A stretch of 64,000 bases of DNA from Sipunculus nudus (taxonomy: Eukaryota > Annelida > Sipuncula > Golfingiida > Sipunculidae), in assembly GCA_026874595.1 (NCBI GenBank), contig CM049318.1, positions 26,874,956 through 26,938,955 on the forward strand. Direction: 5' to 3'. Of the stretch, positions 23,078-35,146 are shown piece by piece. The notes below the pieces were generated by a model, which had not been told where the DNA came from, did not search any database, and saw nothing but the letters and a program-made list of their open reading frames with translations. Both the position numbers and the translations under genes were made by a program. How positions within the stretch are numbered: position 1 is the first letter of the stretch; each line of letters starts with the position of its first letter.

Positions 23078-23773
23078 ACTCCTCATTTTTACATCAGAAA
23101 CACTACAACATCTGCAAATGAACAAATGTGCCACAGTTTTAGTAGTTGAATGTTTGATCGAGATTGCGTAATTCCTGGAGAGTGAATAATAGATTACGTA
23201 ATGAGCATTTCGTAAACAGGAAAATTAACCTCAGTTTCATGTTTGATCCCGTTTTTCATGACACTCAAATAATCGCTCAAATTCGAATATGATCAAATCA
23301 GAGGAACCAAACAACCTATATTGAACCAAATGTAAAAAAAATGTTACTTCTGCTTATTTGGTCAAATCCGTATGGCGATCAAAAGAGTAGTGTACTCTTT
23401 CCTTATGTGCCAAACGAACATATTGGATTGACCGAGCAAGCAGACAACATTACATTTGATTAATCAGATACATTATTTTTCTGATATTCTGTCAAGACGA
23501 CATTAAAATTCACAGTTTATTCCATCAGGCATTTTTCAACATCTGCAGATGAAGTTATTTGCAATATTTTTAAGTTCAATATTTCATGAATATACAATAT
23601 CCCAAGGGGAAATAATCAAATATTGCGTAACTCTAATTTTGATTTTAAGTTTAATGTAAGCTATATTTTCTTTTTAAGATACTTCGAAAATATTATAGTA
23701 AACTCGAAATAAGTAAGGGCATAGAATGAGAATCTGTTTTATTTTATATACGCAACACTATCCAAAAAGAAGA
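22739..23773 (+). repeat. Satellite monomer 23, type A
   Basis: Full type A copy, 1,035 bp. Its start (GTACTATACCATCC, CACATGTATACTAC) matches unit 47, while from 22958 on it matches unit 41 (GAAACACTAC, ACAACCTATATTG, CTTTCCTTATG, ATTTTGATTTT). It is the left edge of the 18,610-bp-spaced duplication. Confidence 0.95.
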
Positions 23774-24802
23774 CCTTACTCTGTTATACTCTTAGCCCAT
23801 TCCTCAATTTATAAAAGGGTTCCAAGTGTAACTGCAAAGTAAGGCTCAAATCTTTGCATTTCATTTCTTACTATTATTTTCACTATCTAACTGTAAAGTT
23901 TAAAAAAAATTACTATACCATGCTCTCTCCTCATCCTTTAGTGTATTCACTGATCCTCCGCTTATTTTTGCACAGGCATTCTACAAAGACTGAGATTTGA
24001 ACAGTGTACAGCATCTCATGAATATTCAACTACGCACCAACTAAATTAAGACTTGTCATTCTCTTTTTAACTGTCATTCTAATAAACATGCTTGACGATA
24101 ACACATAAAAATAACCTCCTCTTTTTTACATCAGAAATACTACATCTGCAGATGAACAAATGTGCCACAGTTTTAGTAGTTGAATGTTTGATCGAGATTG
24201 CGTACTTCCAGGAATGTGAATAAAAGAATACGTAATGAGCATTTCGTAAAGATGACAATTAACCTCAGTTTCATGTTTGATCCCGTTTTAATGCCACTCA
24301 ATTAATCGCTCAAATTCGAATATGATAATATCAGAAGATCCAAACCATCTATATAGCACCAAATGTAAAAAATGTTACTTCTGCTTATTTGGTCAAATCC
24401 GTATGGCGATCAAAAGAGTAGTGTACTCTTTCATTATATGCCAAAAGAACATATTGGATAGACCGAGCAAGCAGACAACATAACATTTGATTAATCAGAT
24501 ATTGCATTTTTCTGTTATTCTGTCAAGACGACATAAAAATTCACATGTAATTCCATTAGGCATTTTTCAACATCTGCAGATGAAGTTATTTGCAATATTT
24601 TAAAGTTGAAAATTTGAAGAATATACCATATCCCAAGGGGGAATGAATCAAATATTGCGTAACTCTACTTTTAATTTAAATTTAACGTTAGCTATATTTT
24701 ATATTTTAAAATACTTCGAAATTGTTAGTTAACCCGAAATAAGTAAGGACATAGAATGAGAATCCGGGTTTTTTATATACGCAACACTATCCAAAAAGAA
24801 GG
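23774..24802 (+). repeat. Satellite monomer 24, type B
   Basis: Full type B copy, 1,029 bp, among the shortest because the final T run is reduced. GGATAGACCG and TTTGAAGAATATA are shared only with unit 42. Confidence 0.95.
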
Positions 24803-25840
24803 CCTTACTCTGTTATACTCTTAGCCCATTCCTCAATTTATTAAACGGTTACAGGTGAAACTGCAAAGAACGGCTCAAATCTGTGCATTTCATTTCGTAC
24901 TATTATTTTCACTATCTAAGTGTTAAGTTTAAAAAATTTACTATACCATGCTCTCTCCTCATCGTTTATTTATTCACTGATCCTCCGCTCGTTATCGCAC
25001 AGGTATTCTACAAAGACTGAGATTTGAACAGTGTACAGCATCTCACGAATATTCAACTACGCACCAACTAAATTAAGACTTGTCATTCCTATTTTAAATG
25101 TCTTTCTAATAAACATGCTTGACGATAACACATAAAAATAACCTCCTCTTTTTTACATCAGAAATACTACAACATCTGCAAATGAACAAATGTGCCACAG
25201 TTTTAGTAGTTGAATGTTTGATCGAGATTGCGTAATTCCTGGAGAGTGAATAATAGATTACGTAATGAGCATTTCGTAAACAGAAAAAAATTAACCTCAG
25301 TTTCATGTTTGATCCCGTTTTTCATGACACTCAAATAATCGCTCAAATTCGAATACGATCAAATCAGAGGAACCAAACAATCTATATTGAACCAAATGTA
25401 AAAAAAAATGTTACTTCTGCTTATTTGGTCAAATCCGTATGGCGATCAAAAGAGTAGTGTACTCTTTCATTATGTGCCAAACGAACATATTGGATTGACC
25501 GAGCAAGCAGACAACATTACATTTGATTAATCAGATACATTATTTTTCTGATATTCTGTCAAGACGACATTAAAATTCACAGTTTATTCCATCAGGCATT
25601 TTTCAACATCTGCAGATGAAGTTATTTGCAATATTTTTAAGTTCAATATTTCATGAATATACAATATCCCAAGGGGAAATAATCAAATATTGCGTAACTC
25701 TAATTTTAATTTTAAGTTTAATGTAAGCTATATTTTCTTTTTAAGATACTTCGAAAATGTTATAGTAAACTCGAAATAAGTAAGGGCATAGAATGAGAAT
25801 CTGTTTTATTTTATATACGCAACACTATCCAAAAAGAAGA
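24803..25840 (+). repeat. Satellite monomer 25, type A
   Basis: Full type A copy, 1,038 bp. CATTTCGTAC and CAGAAAAAAATTAACC are shared only with unit 43. TACGATC is present, but the extra bases upstream shift the frame, so the 99-codon frame is absent; a 66-codon minus-strand frame (25106-25306) appears instead. Neither is supported as coding. Confidence 0.95.
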
Positions 25841-26872
25841 CCTTACTCTGTTATACTCTTAGCCCATTCCTCAATTTATAAAAGGGTTCCAAGTGTAACT
25901 GCAAAGTAAGGCTCAAATCTTTGCATTTCATTTCTTACTATTATTTTCACTATCTAACTGTAAAGTTTAAAAAAAAATTACTATACCATGCTCTCTCCTC
26001 ATCCTTGAGTGTATTCACTGATCCTCCGCTTATTTTTGCACAGGCATTCTACAAAGACTGAGATTTGAACAGTGTACAGCATCTCATGAATATTCAACTA
26101 CGCACCAACTAAATTAAGACTTGTCATTCTCTTTTTAACTGTCATTCTAATAAACATGCTTGACGATAACACATAAAAATAACCTCCTCTTTTTTACATC
26201 AGAAATACTACATCTGCAGATGAACAAATGTGCCACAGTTTTAGTAGTTGAATGTTTGATCGAGATTGCGTACTTCCAGGAATGTGAATAAAAGAATACG
26301 TAATGAGCATTTCGTAAAGATGACAATTAACCTCAGTTTCATGTTTGATCCCGTTTTAATGCCACTCAATTAATCGCTCAAATTCGAATATGATAATATC
26401 AGAAGATCCAAACCATCTATATAGCACCAAATGTAAAAAATGTTACTTCTGCTTATTTGGTCAAATCCGTATGGCGATCAAAAGAGTAGTGTACTCTTTC
26501 ATTATATGCCGAAAGAACATATTGGATTGACCGAGCAAGCAGACAACATAACATTTGATTAATCAGATAATGCATTTTTCTGATATTCTGTCAAGACGAC
26601 ATAAAAATTCACATGTAATTCCATTAGGCATTTTTCAACATCTGCAGATGAAGTTATTTGCAATATTTTAAAGATGAAAATTTGACGAATATACCATATC
26701 CCAAGGGGGAATGAATCAAATATTGCGTAACTCTACTTTTAATTTAAATTTAACGTAAGCTATATTTTATATTTTAAAATACTTCGAAATTGTTAGTTAA
26801 CCCGAAATAAGTAAGGACATAGAATGAGAATCCGGGTTTTTTTTATATACGCAACACTATCCAAAAAGAAGG
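25841..26872 (+). repeat. Satellite monomer 26, type B
   Basis: Full type B copy, 1,032 bp. CTTGAGTG, GCCGAAAGAAC and AAAGATGAAAATT as in unit 18. The combination AATGCATTTTTCTGATATTC is shared with unit 44. Confidence 0.95.
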
Positions 26873-27907
26873 CCTTACTCTGTTATACTCTTAGCCCATT
26901 CCTCAATTTATTAAACGGTTACAGGTGAAACTGCAAAGAACGGCTCAAATCTGTGCATTTCATTTCTTACTATTATTTTCACTATCTAAGTGTTAAGTTT
27001 AAAAAATTTACTATACCATGCTCTCTCCTCATCGTTTATTTATTCACTGATCCTCCGCTCGTTATCGCACAGGTATTCTACAAAGACTGAGATTTGAACA
27101 GTGTACAGCATCTCACGAAAATTCAACTACGCACCAACTAAATTAAGACTTGTCATTCCTATTTTAAATGTCTTTCTAATAAACATGCTTGGCGATATCA
27201 CATAAAAATAAACTCCTCATTTTTACATCAGAAATACTACAACATCTGCAAATGAACAAATGTGCCACAGTTTTAGTAGTTGAATGTTTGATCGAGATTG
27301 CGTAATTCCTGGAGAGTGAATAATAGATTACGTAATGAGCATTTCGTAAACAGGAAAATTAACCTCAGTTTCATGTTTGATCCCGTTTTTCATGACACTC
27401 AAATAATCGCTCAAATTCGAATATGATCAAATCAGAGGAACCAAACAATCTATATTGAACCAAATGTAAAAAAAATGTTACTTCTGCTTATTTGATCAAA
27501 TCCGTATGGCGATCAAAAGAGTAGTGTACTCTTTCCTTATGTGCCAAACGAACATATTGGATTGACCGAGCAAGCAGACAACATTACATTTGATTAATCA
27601 GATACATTATTTTTCTGATATTCTGTCAAGACGACATTAAAATTCACAGTTTATTCCATCAGGCATTTTTAAACATCTGCAGATGAAGTTATTTACAATA
27701 TTTTTAAGTTCAATATTTCATGAATATACAATATCCCAAGGGGAAATAATCAAATATTGCGTAACTCTAATTTTAATTTTAAGTTTAATGTAAGCTATAT
27801 TTTCTTTTTAAGATACTTCGAAAATATTATAGTAAACTCGAAATAAGTAAGGGCATAGAATGAGAATCTGTTTTATTTTATATACGCAACACTATCCAAA
27901 AAGAAGA
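26873..27907 (+). repeat. Satellite monomer 27, type A
   Basis: Full type A copy, 1,035 bp. Its start ends the block shared with unit 45 (last common base 27119). Private or rare changes: CACGAAAATTC, CTTGGCGATATC. TTTTTAAACATC and TTTACAATATT recur in units 39 and 59. Confidence 0.95.
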
Positions 27908-28939
27908 CCTTACTCTGTTATACTCTTAGCCCATTCCTCAATTTATAAAAGGGTTCCAAGTGTAACTGCAAAGTAAGGCTCAAATCTTTGCATTTCATTT
28001 CTTACTATTATTTTCACTATCTAACTGTAAAGGTTAAAAAAAAATTACTATACCATGCTCTCTCCTCATCCTTTAGTGTATTCACTGATCCTCCGCTTAT
28101 TTTTGCACAGGCATTCTACAAAGACTGAGATTTGAACAGTGTACAGCATCTCATGAATATTCAACTACGCACCAACTAAATTAAGACTTGTCATTCTCTT
28201 TTTAACTGTCATTCTAATAAACATGCTTGACGATAACACATAAAAATAACCTCCTCTTTTTTACATCAGAAATACTACATCTGCAGATGAAGAAATGTGC
28301 CACAGTTTTAGTAGTTGAATGTTTGATCGAGATTGCGTACTTCCAGGAATGTGAATAAAAGAATACGTAATGAGCATTTCGTAAAGATGACAATTAACCT
28401 CAGTTTAATGTTTGATCTCGTTTTAATGCCACTCAATTAATCGCTCAAATTCGAATATGATAAAATCAGAAGATCCAAACCATCTATATAGCACCAAATG
28501 TAAAAAATGTTACTTCTGCTTATTTGGTCAAATCCGTATGGCGATCAAAAGAGTAGTGTACTCTTTCATTATATGCCAAACGAACATATTGGATTGACCG
28601 AGCAAGCAGACAACATAACATTTGATTAATCAGATATTGCATTTTTCTGTTATTATGTTAAGACGACATAAAAATTCGCATGTAATTCCATTAGGCATTT
28701 TTCAACATCTGCAAATGAAGTTATTTGCAATATTTTAAAATGGAAAATTTGACGAATATACCGTATCCCAAGGGGGAATGAATCAAATATTGCGTAACTC
28801 TACTTTTAATTTAAATTTAACGTAAGCTATATTTTATATTTTAAAATACTTCGAAATTGTTAGTTAACCCGAAATAAGTAAGGACATAGAATGAGAATCC
28901 GGGTTTTTTTTATATACGCAACACTATCCAAAAAGAAGG
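27908..28939 (+). repeat. Satellite monomer 28, type B
   Basis: Type B copy, 1,032 bp. First half resembles unit 20. The second half carries ATTATGTTAAGACG, ATTCGCATG, CTGCAAATGAAG (which breaks the second palindrome) and TACCGTATCC, shared only with unit 61. Confidence 0.95.
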
Positions 28940-29268
28940 CCTTACTCTGTTATATATACTCTTAGCCCATTCCTCAATTTATTAAACGGTTACAGGTGAA
29001 ACTGCAAAGAACGGCTCAAATCTGTGCATTTCATTTCTTACTATTATTTTCACTATCTAAGAGTTAAGTTTAAAAAATTTACTATACCATGCTCGCTCCT
29101 CATCGTTTATTTATTCACTGATCCTCCGCTCGTTATCGCACAGGTATTCTACAAAGACTGAGATTTGAACAGTGTACAGCATCTCACGAATATTCAACTA
29201 CGCACCAACTAAATTAAGACTTGTCATTCTCTTTTTAACTGTCATTCTAATAAACATGCTTGACGATA
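28582..29268 (+). repeat. Duplicated block V, left copy (spacing 34,122 bp)
   Basis: Second half of unit 28 and start of unit 29 recur at 62704-63390, sharing ATTATGTTAAGACG, TACCGTATCC, the TATA insertion and GCTCGCTCC. Confidence 0.88.
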
Positions 29269-29974
29269 ACACATAAAAATAACCTCCTCTTTTTTACATC
29301 AGAAATACTACATCTGCAGATGAACAAATGTGCCACAGTTTTAGTAGTTGAATGTTTGATCGAGATTGCGTACTTCCAGGAATGTGAATAAAAGAATACG
29401 TAATGAGCATTTCGTAAAGATGACAATTAACCTCAGTTTCATGTTTGATCCCGTTTTAATGCCACTCAATTAATCGCTCAAATTCGAATATGATAATATC
29501 AGAAGATCCAAACCATCTATATAGCACCAAATGTAAAAAATGTTACTCCTGCTTATTTGGTCAAATCCGTATGGCGATCAAAAGAGTAGTGTACTCTTTC
29601 ATTATATGCCAAAAGAACATATTGGATTGACCGAGCAAGCAGACAACATAACATTTGATTAATCAGATATTGCATTTTTCTGTTATTCTGTCAAGACGAC
29701 ATAAAAATCCACATGTAATTCCATTAGGCATTTTTCAACATCTGCAGATGAAGTTATTTGCAATATTTTTAAGTTCAATATTTCATGTATATACAATATC
29801 CCAAGGGGAAATAATCAAATATTGCGTAACTCTAATTTTAATTTAAATTTAACGTAAGCTATATTTTCTATTTAAAAATACTTCGAAAATGTTATAGTTA
29901 ACCCGAAATAAGTAAGGGCATAGAATGGGAATCCGTTTTTTTTTTCATATACGCAACACTATCCAAAAAGAAGA
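28940..29974 (+). repeat. Satellite monomer 29, multi-switch A/B mosaic
   Basis: Starts as A with an inserted TATA (TTATATATACTC at about 28950-28961), CTAAGAGTTAAG and GCTCGCTCC. It becomes B from CATTCTCTTTTTAAC (about 29224) and returns to A from about 29766 (TTTTTAAGTTCAATATTTC, AAGGGGAAATAATC). It ends with a mixed tail (TTTAAATTTAACG of B, AAAATGTTATAG of A, TTAACCCG of B) and a 10-T run at 29936-29945. At least four switches are seen. A 63-codon frame at 29655-29846 is not credible as a gene. Confidence 0.93.
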
Positions 29975-31009
29975 CCTTACTCTGTTATACTCTTAGCCCA
30001 TTCCTCAATTTATTAAACGGTTACAGGTGAAACTGCAAAGAACGGCTCAAATCTGTGCATTTCATTTCTTACTATTATTTTCACTATCTAAGTGTTAAGT
30101 TTAAAAAATGTACTATACCATGCTCTCTCCTCATCGTTTATTTGTTCACTGAACATCCGCTCATTATCGCACAGGTATTCTACAAAGACTGAGATTTGAA
30201 CAGTGTACAGCATCTCACGAATATTCAACTACGCACCAATTAAATTAAGACTTGTCATTACTATTTTAAATGTCTTTCTAATAAACATGCTTGACGATAT
30301 CACATAAAAATAAACTCCTCATTTTTACATCAGAAATACTACAACATCTGCAAATGAACAAATGTGCCACAGTTTTAGTACTTGAATATTTGATCGAAAT
30401 TGCGTAATTCCTGGAGAGTGAATAAAAGATTACGTAATGAGCATTTCGTAAAGATGACAATTAAACTCAGTTTCATGTTTGATCCCATTTTTCATGACAC
30501 TCAAATAATCGCTCAAATTCGAATATGATCAAATCAGAGGAACTAAACAATCCATATTGAACCAAATGTAAAAAAAATGTTACTTCTGCTTATTTGGTCA
30601 AATCCGTATGCCGATCAAAAGAGTAGTGTACTCTTTCATTATGTGCCAAACGAACATATTGGATTGACCGAGCAAGCAGACAACATTACATTTGATTAAT
30701 CAGATACATCATTTTTCTGATATTCTGTCAAGACGACATTAAAATTCACAGTTAATTCCATCAGGCATTTTTCAACATCAGCAGATGAAGTAATTTGCAA
30801 TATTTTTAAGTTCAATATTTCATGAATATACAATATCCCAAGGGGAAATAATCAAATATTGCCTAACTCTAATTTTAATTTTAAGTTTAATGTAAGCTAT
30901 ATTTTCTATTTAAGATACTTCGAAAATGTTATAGTAAACTCGAAATAAGTAAGGGCATAGAATGAGAATCTGTTTTATTTTATATACGCAACACTATCCA
31001 AAAAGAAGA
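29975..31009 (+). repeat. Satellite monomer 30, divergent type A
   Basis: Type A copy, 1,035 bp, with many private changes: GAACATCCGCTC, CATTACTATTTT, TACTTGAATATTTGATC, GATCCCATTT, AACTAAACAATCC, TATGCCGATC, CATCAGCAGATG (second palindrome broken) and ATTGCCTAAC. A B-type patch GTAAAGATGACAATTAA lies at about 30448-30464. Its part from 30300 recurs in unit 62. Confidence 0.94.
30300..30909 (+). repeat. Duplicated block W, left copy (spacing 33,091 bp)
   Basis: Divergent part of unit 30 recurs at 63391-64000, including TACTTGAATATTTGATC, GATCCCATTT, AACTAAACAATCC and CATCAGCAGATG, with no difference seen. It may continue beyond the window. Confidence 0.88.
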
Positions 31010-32041
31010 CCTTACTCTGTTATACTCTTAGCCCATTCCTCAATTTATAAAAGGCTTCCAAGTGTAACTGCAAAGTAAGGAATCTTTGCATTTCATTTCT
31101 GACTATTATTTTCACTATCTAACTGTAAAGTTTAAAAAAAATTACTATACCATGCTCTCTCCTCATCCTCTAGTGTATTCACTGATCCTCCGCTTATTTT
31201 TGCACAGGCATTCTACAAAGACTGAGATTTGAACAGTGTACAGCATCTCATGAATATTCAACTACGCACCAACTAAATTAAGACTTGTCATTCTCTTTTT
31301 AACTGTCATTCTAATAAACATGCTTGACGATAACACATAAAAATAACCTCCTCTTTTTTACATCAGAAATACTACAACATCTGCAGATGAACAAATGTGC
31401 CACAGTTTTAGTAGTTGAATATTTGATCGAGATTGCGTACTTCCAGGAATGTGAATAAAAGAATACGTAATGAGCATTTCGTAAAGATGACAATTAACCT
31501 CAGTTTCATGTTTGATCCCGTTTTCATGCCACTCAATTAATCGCTCAAATTCGAATATGATAATATCAGAGGATCCAAACCATCTATAAAGCCACCAAAG
31601 GTAAAAAAATGTTACTTCTGCTTATTTGGTCAAATCCGTATGGCGATCAAAAGAGTAGTGTACTCTTTCATTATATGCCAAAAGAACATATTGGATTGAC
31701 CGAGCAAGCAGACAACATGACATTTGATTAATCAGATATTGCATATTTCTGTTATTCTGTCAAGACGACATAAAAATTCACATGTAATTCCATTAGGCAT
31801 CTTTCAACATCTTCAGATGAAGTTATTTGCAATATTTTAAAGTTGAAAATTTGACGAATATACCATATCCCAAGGGGGAATGAATCAAATATTGCGTAAC
31901 TCTACTTTTAATTTAAATTTAACGTAAGCTATATTTTATATATTAAAATACTTCGAAATTGTTAGTTAACCCGAAATAAGTAAGGACATAGAATGAGAAT
32001 CCGGGTTTTTTTTATATACGCAACACTATCCAAAAAGAAGG
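31010..32041 (+). repeat. Satellite monomer 31, divergent type B
   Basis: Type B copy, 1,032 bp. Lost five bases near 31081 (GTAAGGAATCTTTG). Also AAAGGCTTCC, CATCCTCTAGTG, A-like ACTACAACATCTGCAG, TATAAAGCCACCAAAGG, GCATATTTCTG and CATCTTCAGATG (palindrome broken). With unit 30 it is one of the most diverged copies in the window. Confidence 0.94.
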
Positions 32042-33076
32042 CCTTACTCTGTTATACTCTTAGCCCATTCCTCAATTTATTAAACGGTTACAGGTGAAAC
32101 TGCAAAGAACGGCTCAAATCTGTGCATTTCATTTCTTACTATTATTTTCACTATCTAAGTGTTAAGTTTAAAAAATGTACTATACCATGCTCTCTCCTCA
32201 TCGTTTATTTGTTCACTGATCCTCCGCTCATTATCGCACAGGTATTCTACAAAGACTGAGATTTGAACAGTGTACAGCATCTCACGAATATTCAACTACG
32301 CACCAACTAAATTAAGACTTGTCATTCCTATTTTAAATATCTTTCTAATAAACATGCTTGACGATATCACATAAAAATAAACTCCTCATTTTTACATCAG
32401 AAATACTACAAAATCTGCAAATGAACAAATGTGCCACAGTTTTAGTAGTTGAATGTTTGATCGAGATTGCGTAATTCCTGGAGAGTGAATAATAGATTAC
32501 GTAATGAGCATTTCGTAAACAGGAAAATTAACCTCAGGTTCATGTTTGATCCCGTTTTTCATGACACTCAAATAATCGCTCAAATTCGAATATGATCAAA
32601 TCAGAGGAACCAAACAATCTATATTGAACCAAATGTAAAAAAAATGTTACTTCTGCTTATTTGGTCAAATCCGTATGGCGATCAAAAGAGTAGTGTACTC
32701 TTTCATTATGTGCCAAACGAACATATTGGATTGACCGAGCAAGCAGACAACATTACATTTGATTAATCAGATACATTATTTTTCTGATATTCTGTCAAGA
32801 CGACATTAAAATTCACAGTTTATTCCATCAGGCATTTTTCAACATCTGCAGATGAAGTTATTTGCAATATTTTTAAGTTCAATATTTCATGAATATACAA
32901 TATCCCAAGGGGAAATAATCAAATATTGCGTAACTCTAATTTTAATTTTAAGTTTAATGTAAGCTATATTTTCTTTTTAAGATACTTCGAAAATATTATA
33001 GTAAACTCGAAATAAGTAAGGGCATAGAATGAGAATCTGTTTTATTTTATATACGCAACACTATCCAAAAAGAAGA
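32042..33076 (+). repeat. Satellite monomer 32, type A
   Basis: Full type A copy, 1,035 bp. GTACTATACC, TTTGTTCACTG and ACAAAATCTGC relate its first half to units 39 and 59. CCTCAGGTTCATG is private. From 32603 it matches unit 52, the left edge of the 20,676-bp-spaced duplication. Confidence 0.95.
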
Positions 33077-34114
33077 CCTTACTCTGTTATACTCTTAGCC
33101 CATTCCTCAATTTATAAAAGGGTTCCAAGTGTAACTGCAAAGTAAGGCTCAAATCTTTGCATTTCATTTCTTACTATTATTTTCACTATCTAACTGTAAA
33201 GTTTAAAAAAAAATTACTATACCATGCTCTCTCCTCATCCTTTAGTGTATTCACTGATCCTCCGCTTATTTTTGCACAGGCATTCTACAAAGACTGAGAT
33301 TTGAACAGTGTACAGCATCTCACGAATATTCAACTACGCACCAACTAAATTAAGACTTGTCATTCCTATTTTAAATGTCTTTCTAATAAACATGCTTGAC
33401 GATAACACATAAAAATAACCTCCTCTTTTTTACATCAGAAATACTACAACATCTGCAAATGAACAAATGTGCCACAGTTTTAGTAGTTGAATGTTTGATC
33501 GAGATTGCGTAATTCCTGGAGAGTGAATAATAGATTACGTAATGAGCATTTCGTAAACAGGAAAATTAACCTCAGTTTCATGTTTGATCCCGTTTTTCAT
33601 GACACTCAAATAATCGCTCAAATTCGAATACAATCAAATCAGAGGAACCAAACAATCTATATTGAACCAAATGTAAAAAAAATGTTACTTCTGCTTATTT
33701 GGTCAAATCCGTATGGCGATCAAAAGAGTAGTGTACTCTTTCATTATGTGCCAAACGAACATATTGGATTGACCGAGCAAGCAGACAACATTACATTTGA
33801 TTAATCAGATACATTATTTTTCTGATATTCTGTCAAGACGACATTAAAATTCACAGTTTATTCCATCAGGCATTTTTCAACATCTGCAGATGAAGTTATT
33901 TGCAATATTTTTAAGTTCAATATTTCATGAATATACAATATCCCAAGGGGAAATAATCAAATATTGCGTAACTCTAATTTTAATTTTAAGTTTAATGTAA
34001 GCTATATTTTCTTTTTAAGATACTTCGAAAATGTTATAGTAAACTCGAAATAAGTAAGGGCATAGAATGAGAATCTGTTTTATTTTATATACGCAACACT
34101 ATCCAAAAAGAAGA
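33077..34114 (+). repeat. Satellite monomer 33, B/A hybrid
   Basis: Type B to GCACAGGCATTC, then type A from CTCACGAAT; the switch lies at 33282-33322. Length 1,038 bp. It sits between A (unit 32) and B (unit 34), so one monomer of the alternation is missing. TACAATC removes the usual TGA and leaves a 99-codon frame (33505-33804, TTG start), not supported as a gene. Unit 53 has the same switch. Confidence 0.95.
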
Positions 34115-35146
34115 CCTTACTCTGTTATACTCTTAGCCCATTCCTCAATTTATAAAAGGGTTCCAAGTGTAACTGCAAAGTAAGGCTCAAATCTTTGCAT
34201 TTCATTTCTTACTATTATTTTCACTATCTAACTGTAAAGTTTAAAAAAAAATTACTATACCATGCTCTCTCCTCATCCTTTAGTGTATTCACTGATCCTC
34301 CGCTTATTTTTGCACAGGCATTCTACAAAGACTGAGATTTGAACAGTGTACAGCATCTCATGAATATTCAACTACGCACCAACTAAATTAAGACTTGTCA
34401 TTCTCTTTTTAACTGTCATTCTAATAAACATGCTTGACGATAACACATAAAAATAACCTCCTCTTTTTTACATCAGAAATACTACATCTGCAGATGAACA
34501 AATGTGCCACAGTTTTAGTAGTTGAATGTTTGATCGAGATTGCGTACTTCCAGGAATGTGAATAAAAGAATACGTAATGAGCATTTCGTAAAGATGACAA
34601 TTAACCTCAGTTTCATGTTTGATCCCGTTTTAATGCCACTCAATTAATCGCTCAAATTCGAATATGATAATATCAGATGATCCAAACCATCTATATAGCA
34701 CCAAATGTAAAAAATGTTACTTCTGCTTATTTGGTCAAATCCGTATGGCGATCAAAAGAGTAGTGTACTCTTTCATTATATGCCAAAAGAACATATTGGA
34801 TTGACCGAGCAAGCAGACAACATAACATTTGATTAATCAGATATTGCATTTTTCTGTTATTCTGTCAAGACGACATAAAAATTCACATGTAATTCCATTA
34901 GGCATTTTTCAACATCTGCAGATGAAGTTATTTGCAATATTTTAAAGTTGAAAATTTGACGAATATACCATATCCCAAGGGGGAATGAATCAAATATTGC
35001 GTAACTCTACTTTTAATTTAAATTTAACGTAAGCTATATTTTATATTTTAAAATACTTTGAAATTGTTAGTTAACCCGAAATAAGTAAGGACATAGAATG
35101 AGAATCCGGGTTTTTTTTATATACGCAACACTATCCAAAAAGAAGG
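34115..35146 (+). repeat. Satellite monomer 34, type B
   Basis: Full type B copy, 1,032 bp, with CAGATGATCC (shared with unit 54) and ACTTTGAAATT. Confidence 0.95.

Larger units (their letters stand above)
22958..27119 (+). repeat. Duplicated block Q, left copy (spacing 18,610 bp)
   Basis: About 4.16 kb from inside unit 23 to inside unit 27 recurs at 41568-45729. All rare markers checked agree (GAAACACTAC, GGATAGACCG, TTTGAAGAATATA, CATTTCGTAC, CAGAAAAAAATTAACC), and I saw no difference within the block. This implies a recent copy. Confidence 0.9.
25583..28654 (+). repeat. Duplicated block S, right copy
   Basis: Copy of about 17313-20386, eight monomers downstream. Its first 1.5 kb is also part of block Q, so this segment has been copied more than once. 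Confidence 0.8.

Noticed and set aside
25106-25306. 60-66 codon minus-strand frames (also 30278-30460, 31311-31493, 43716-43916, 61285-61479, 63369-63551)
   Set aside because: They lie at the same place in the monomer, vary in length with indels, and are interrupted in most copies. No sign of coding constraint.
29655-29846. 63-codon plus-strand frame in mosaic unit 29, and a 62-codon one at 62107-62295
   Set aside because: Each exists in one copy only because of private changes or mosaic structure; composition is the same as the rest of the monomer.
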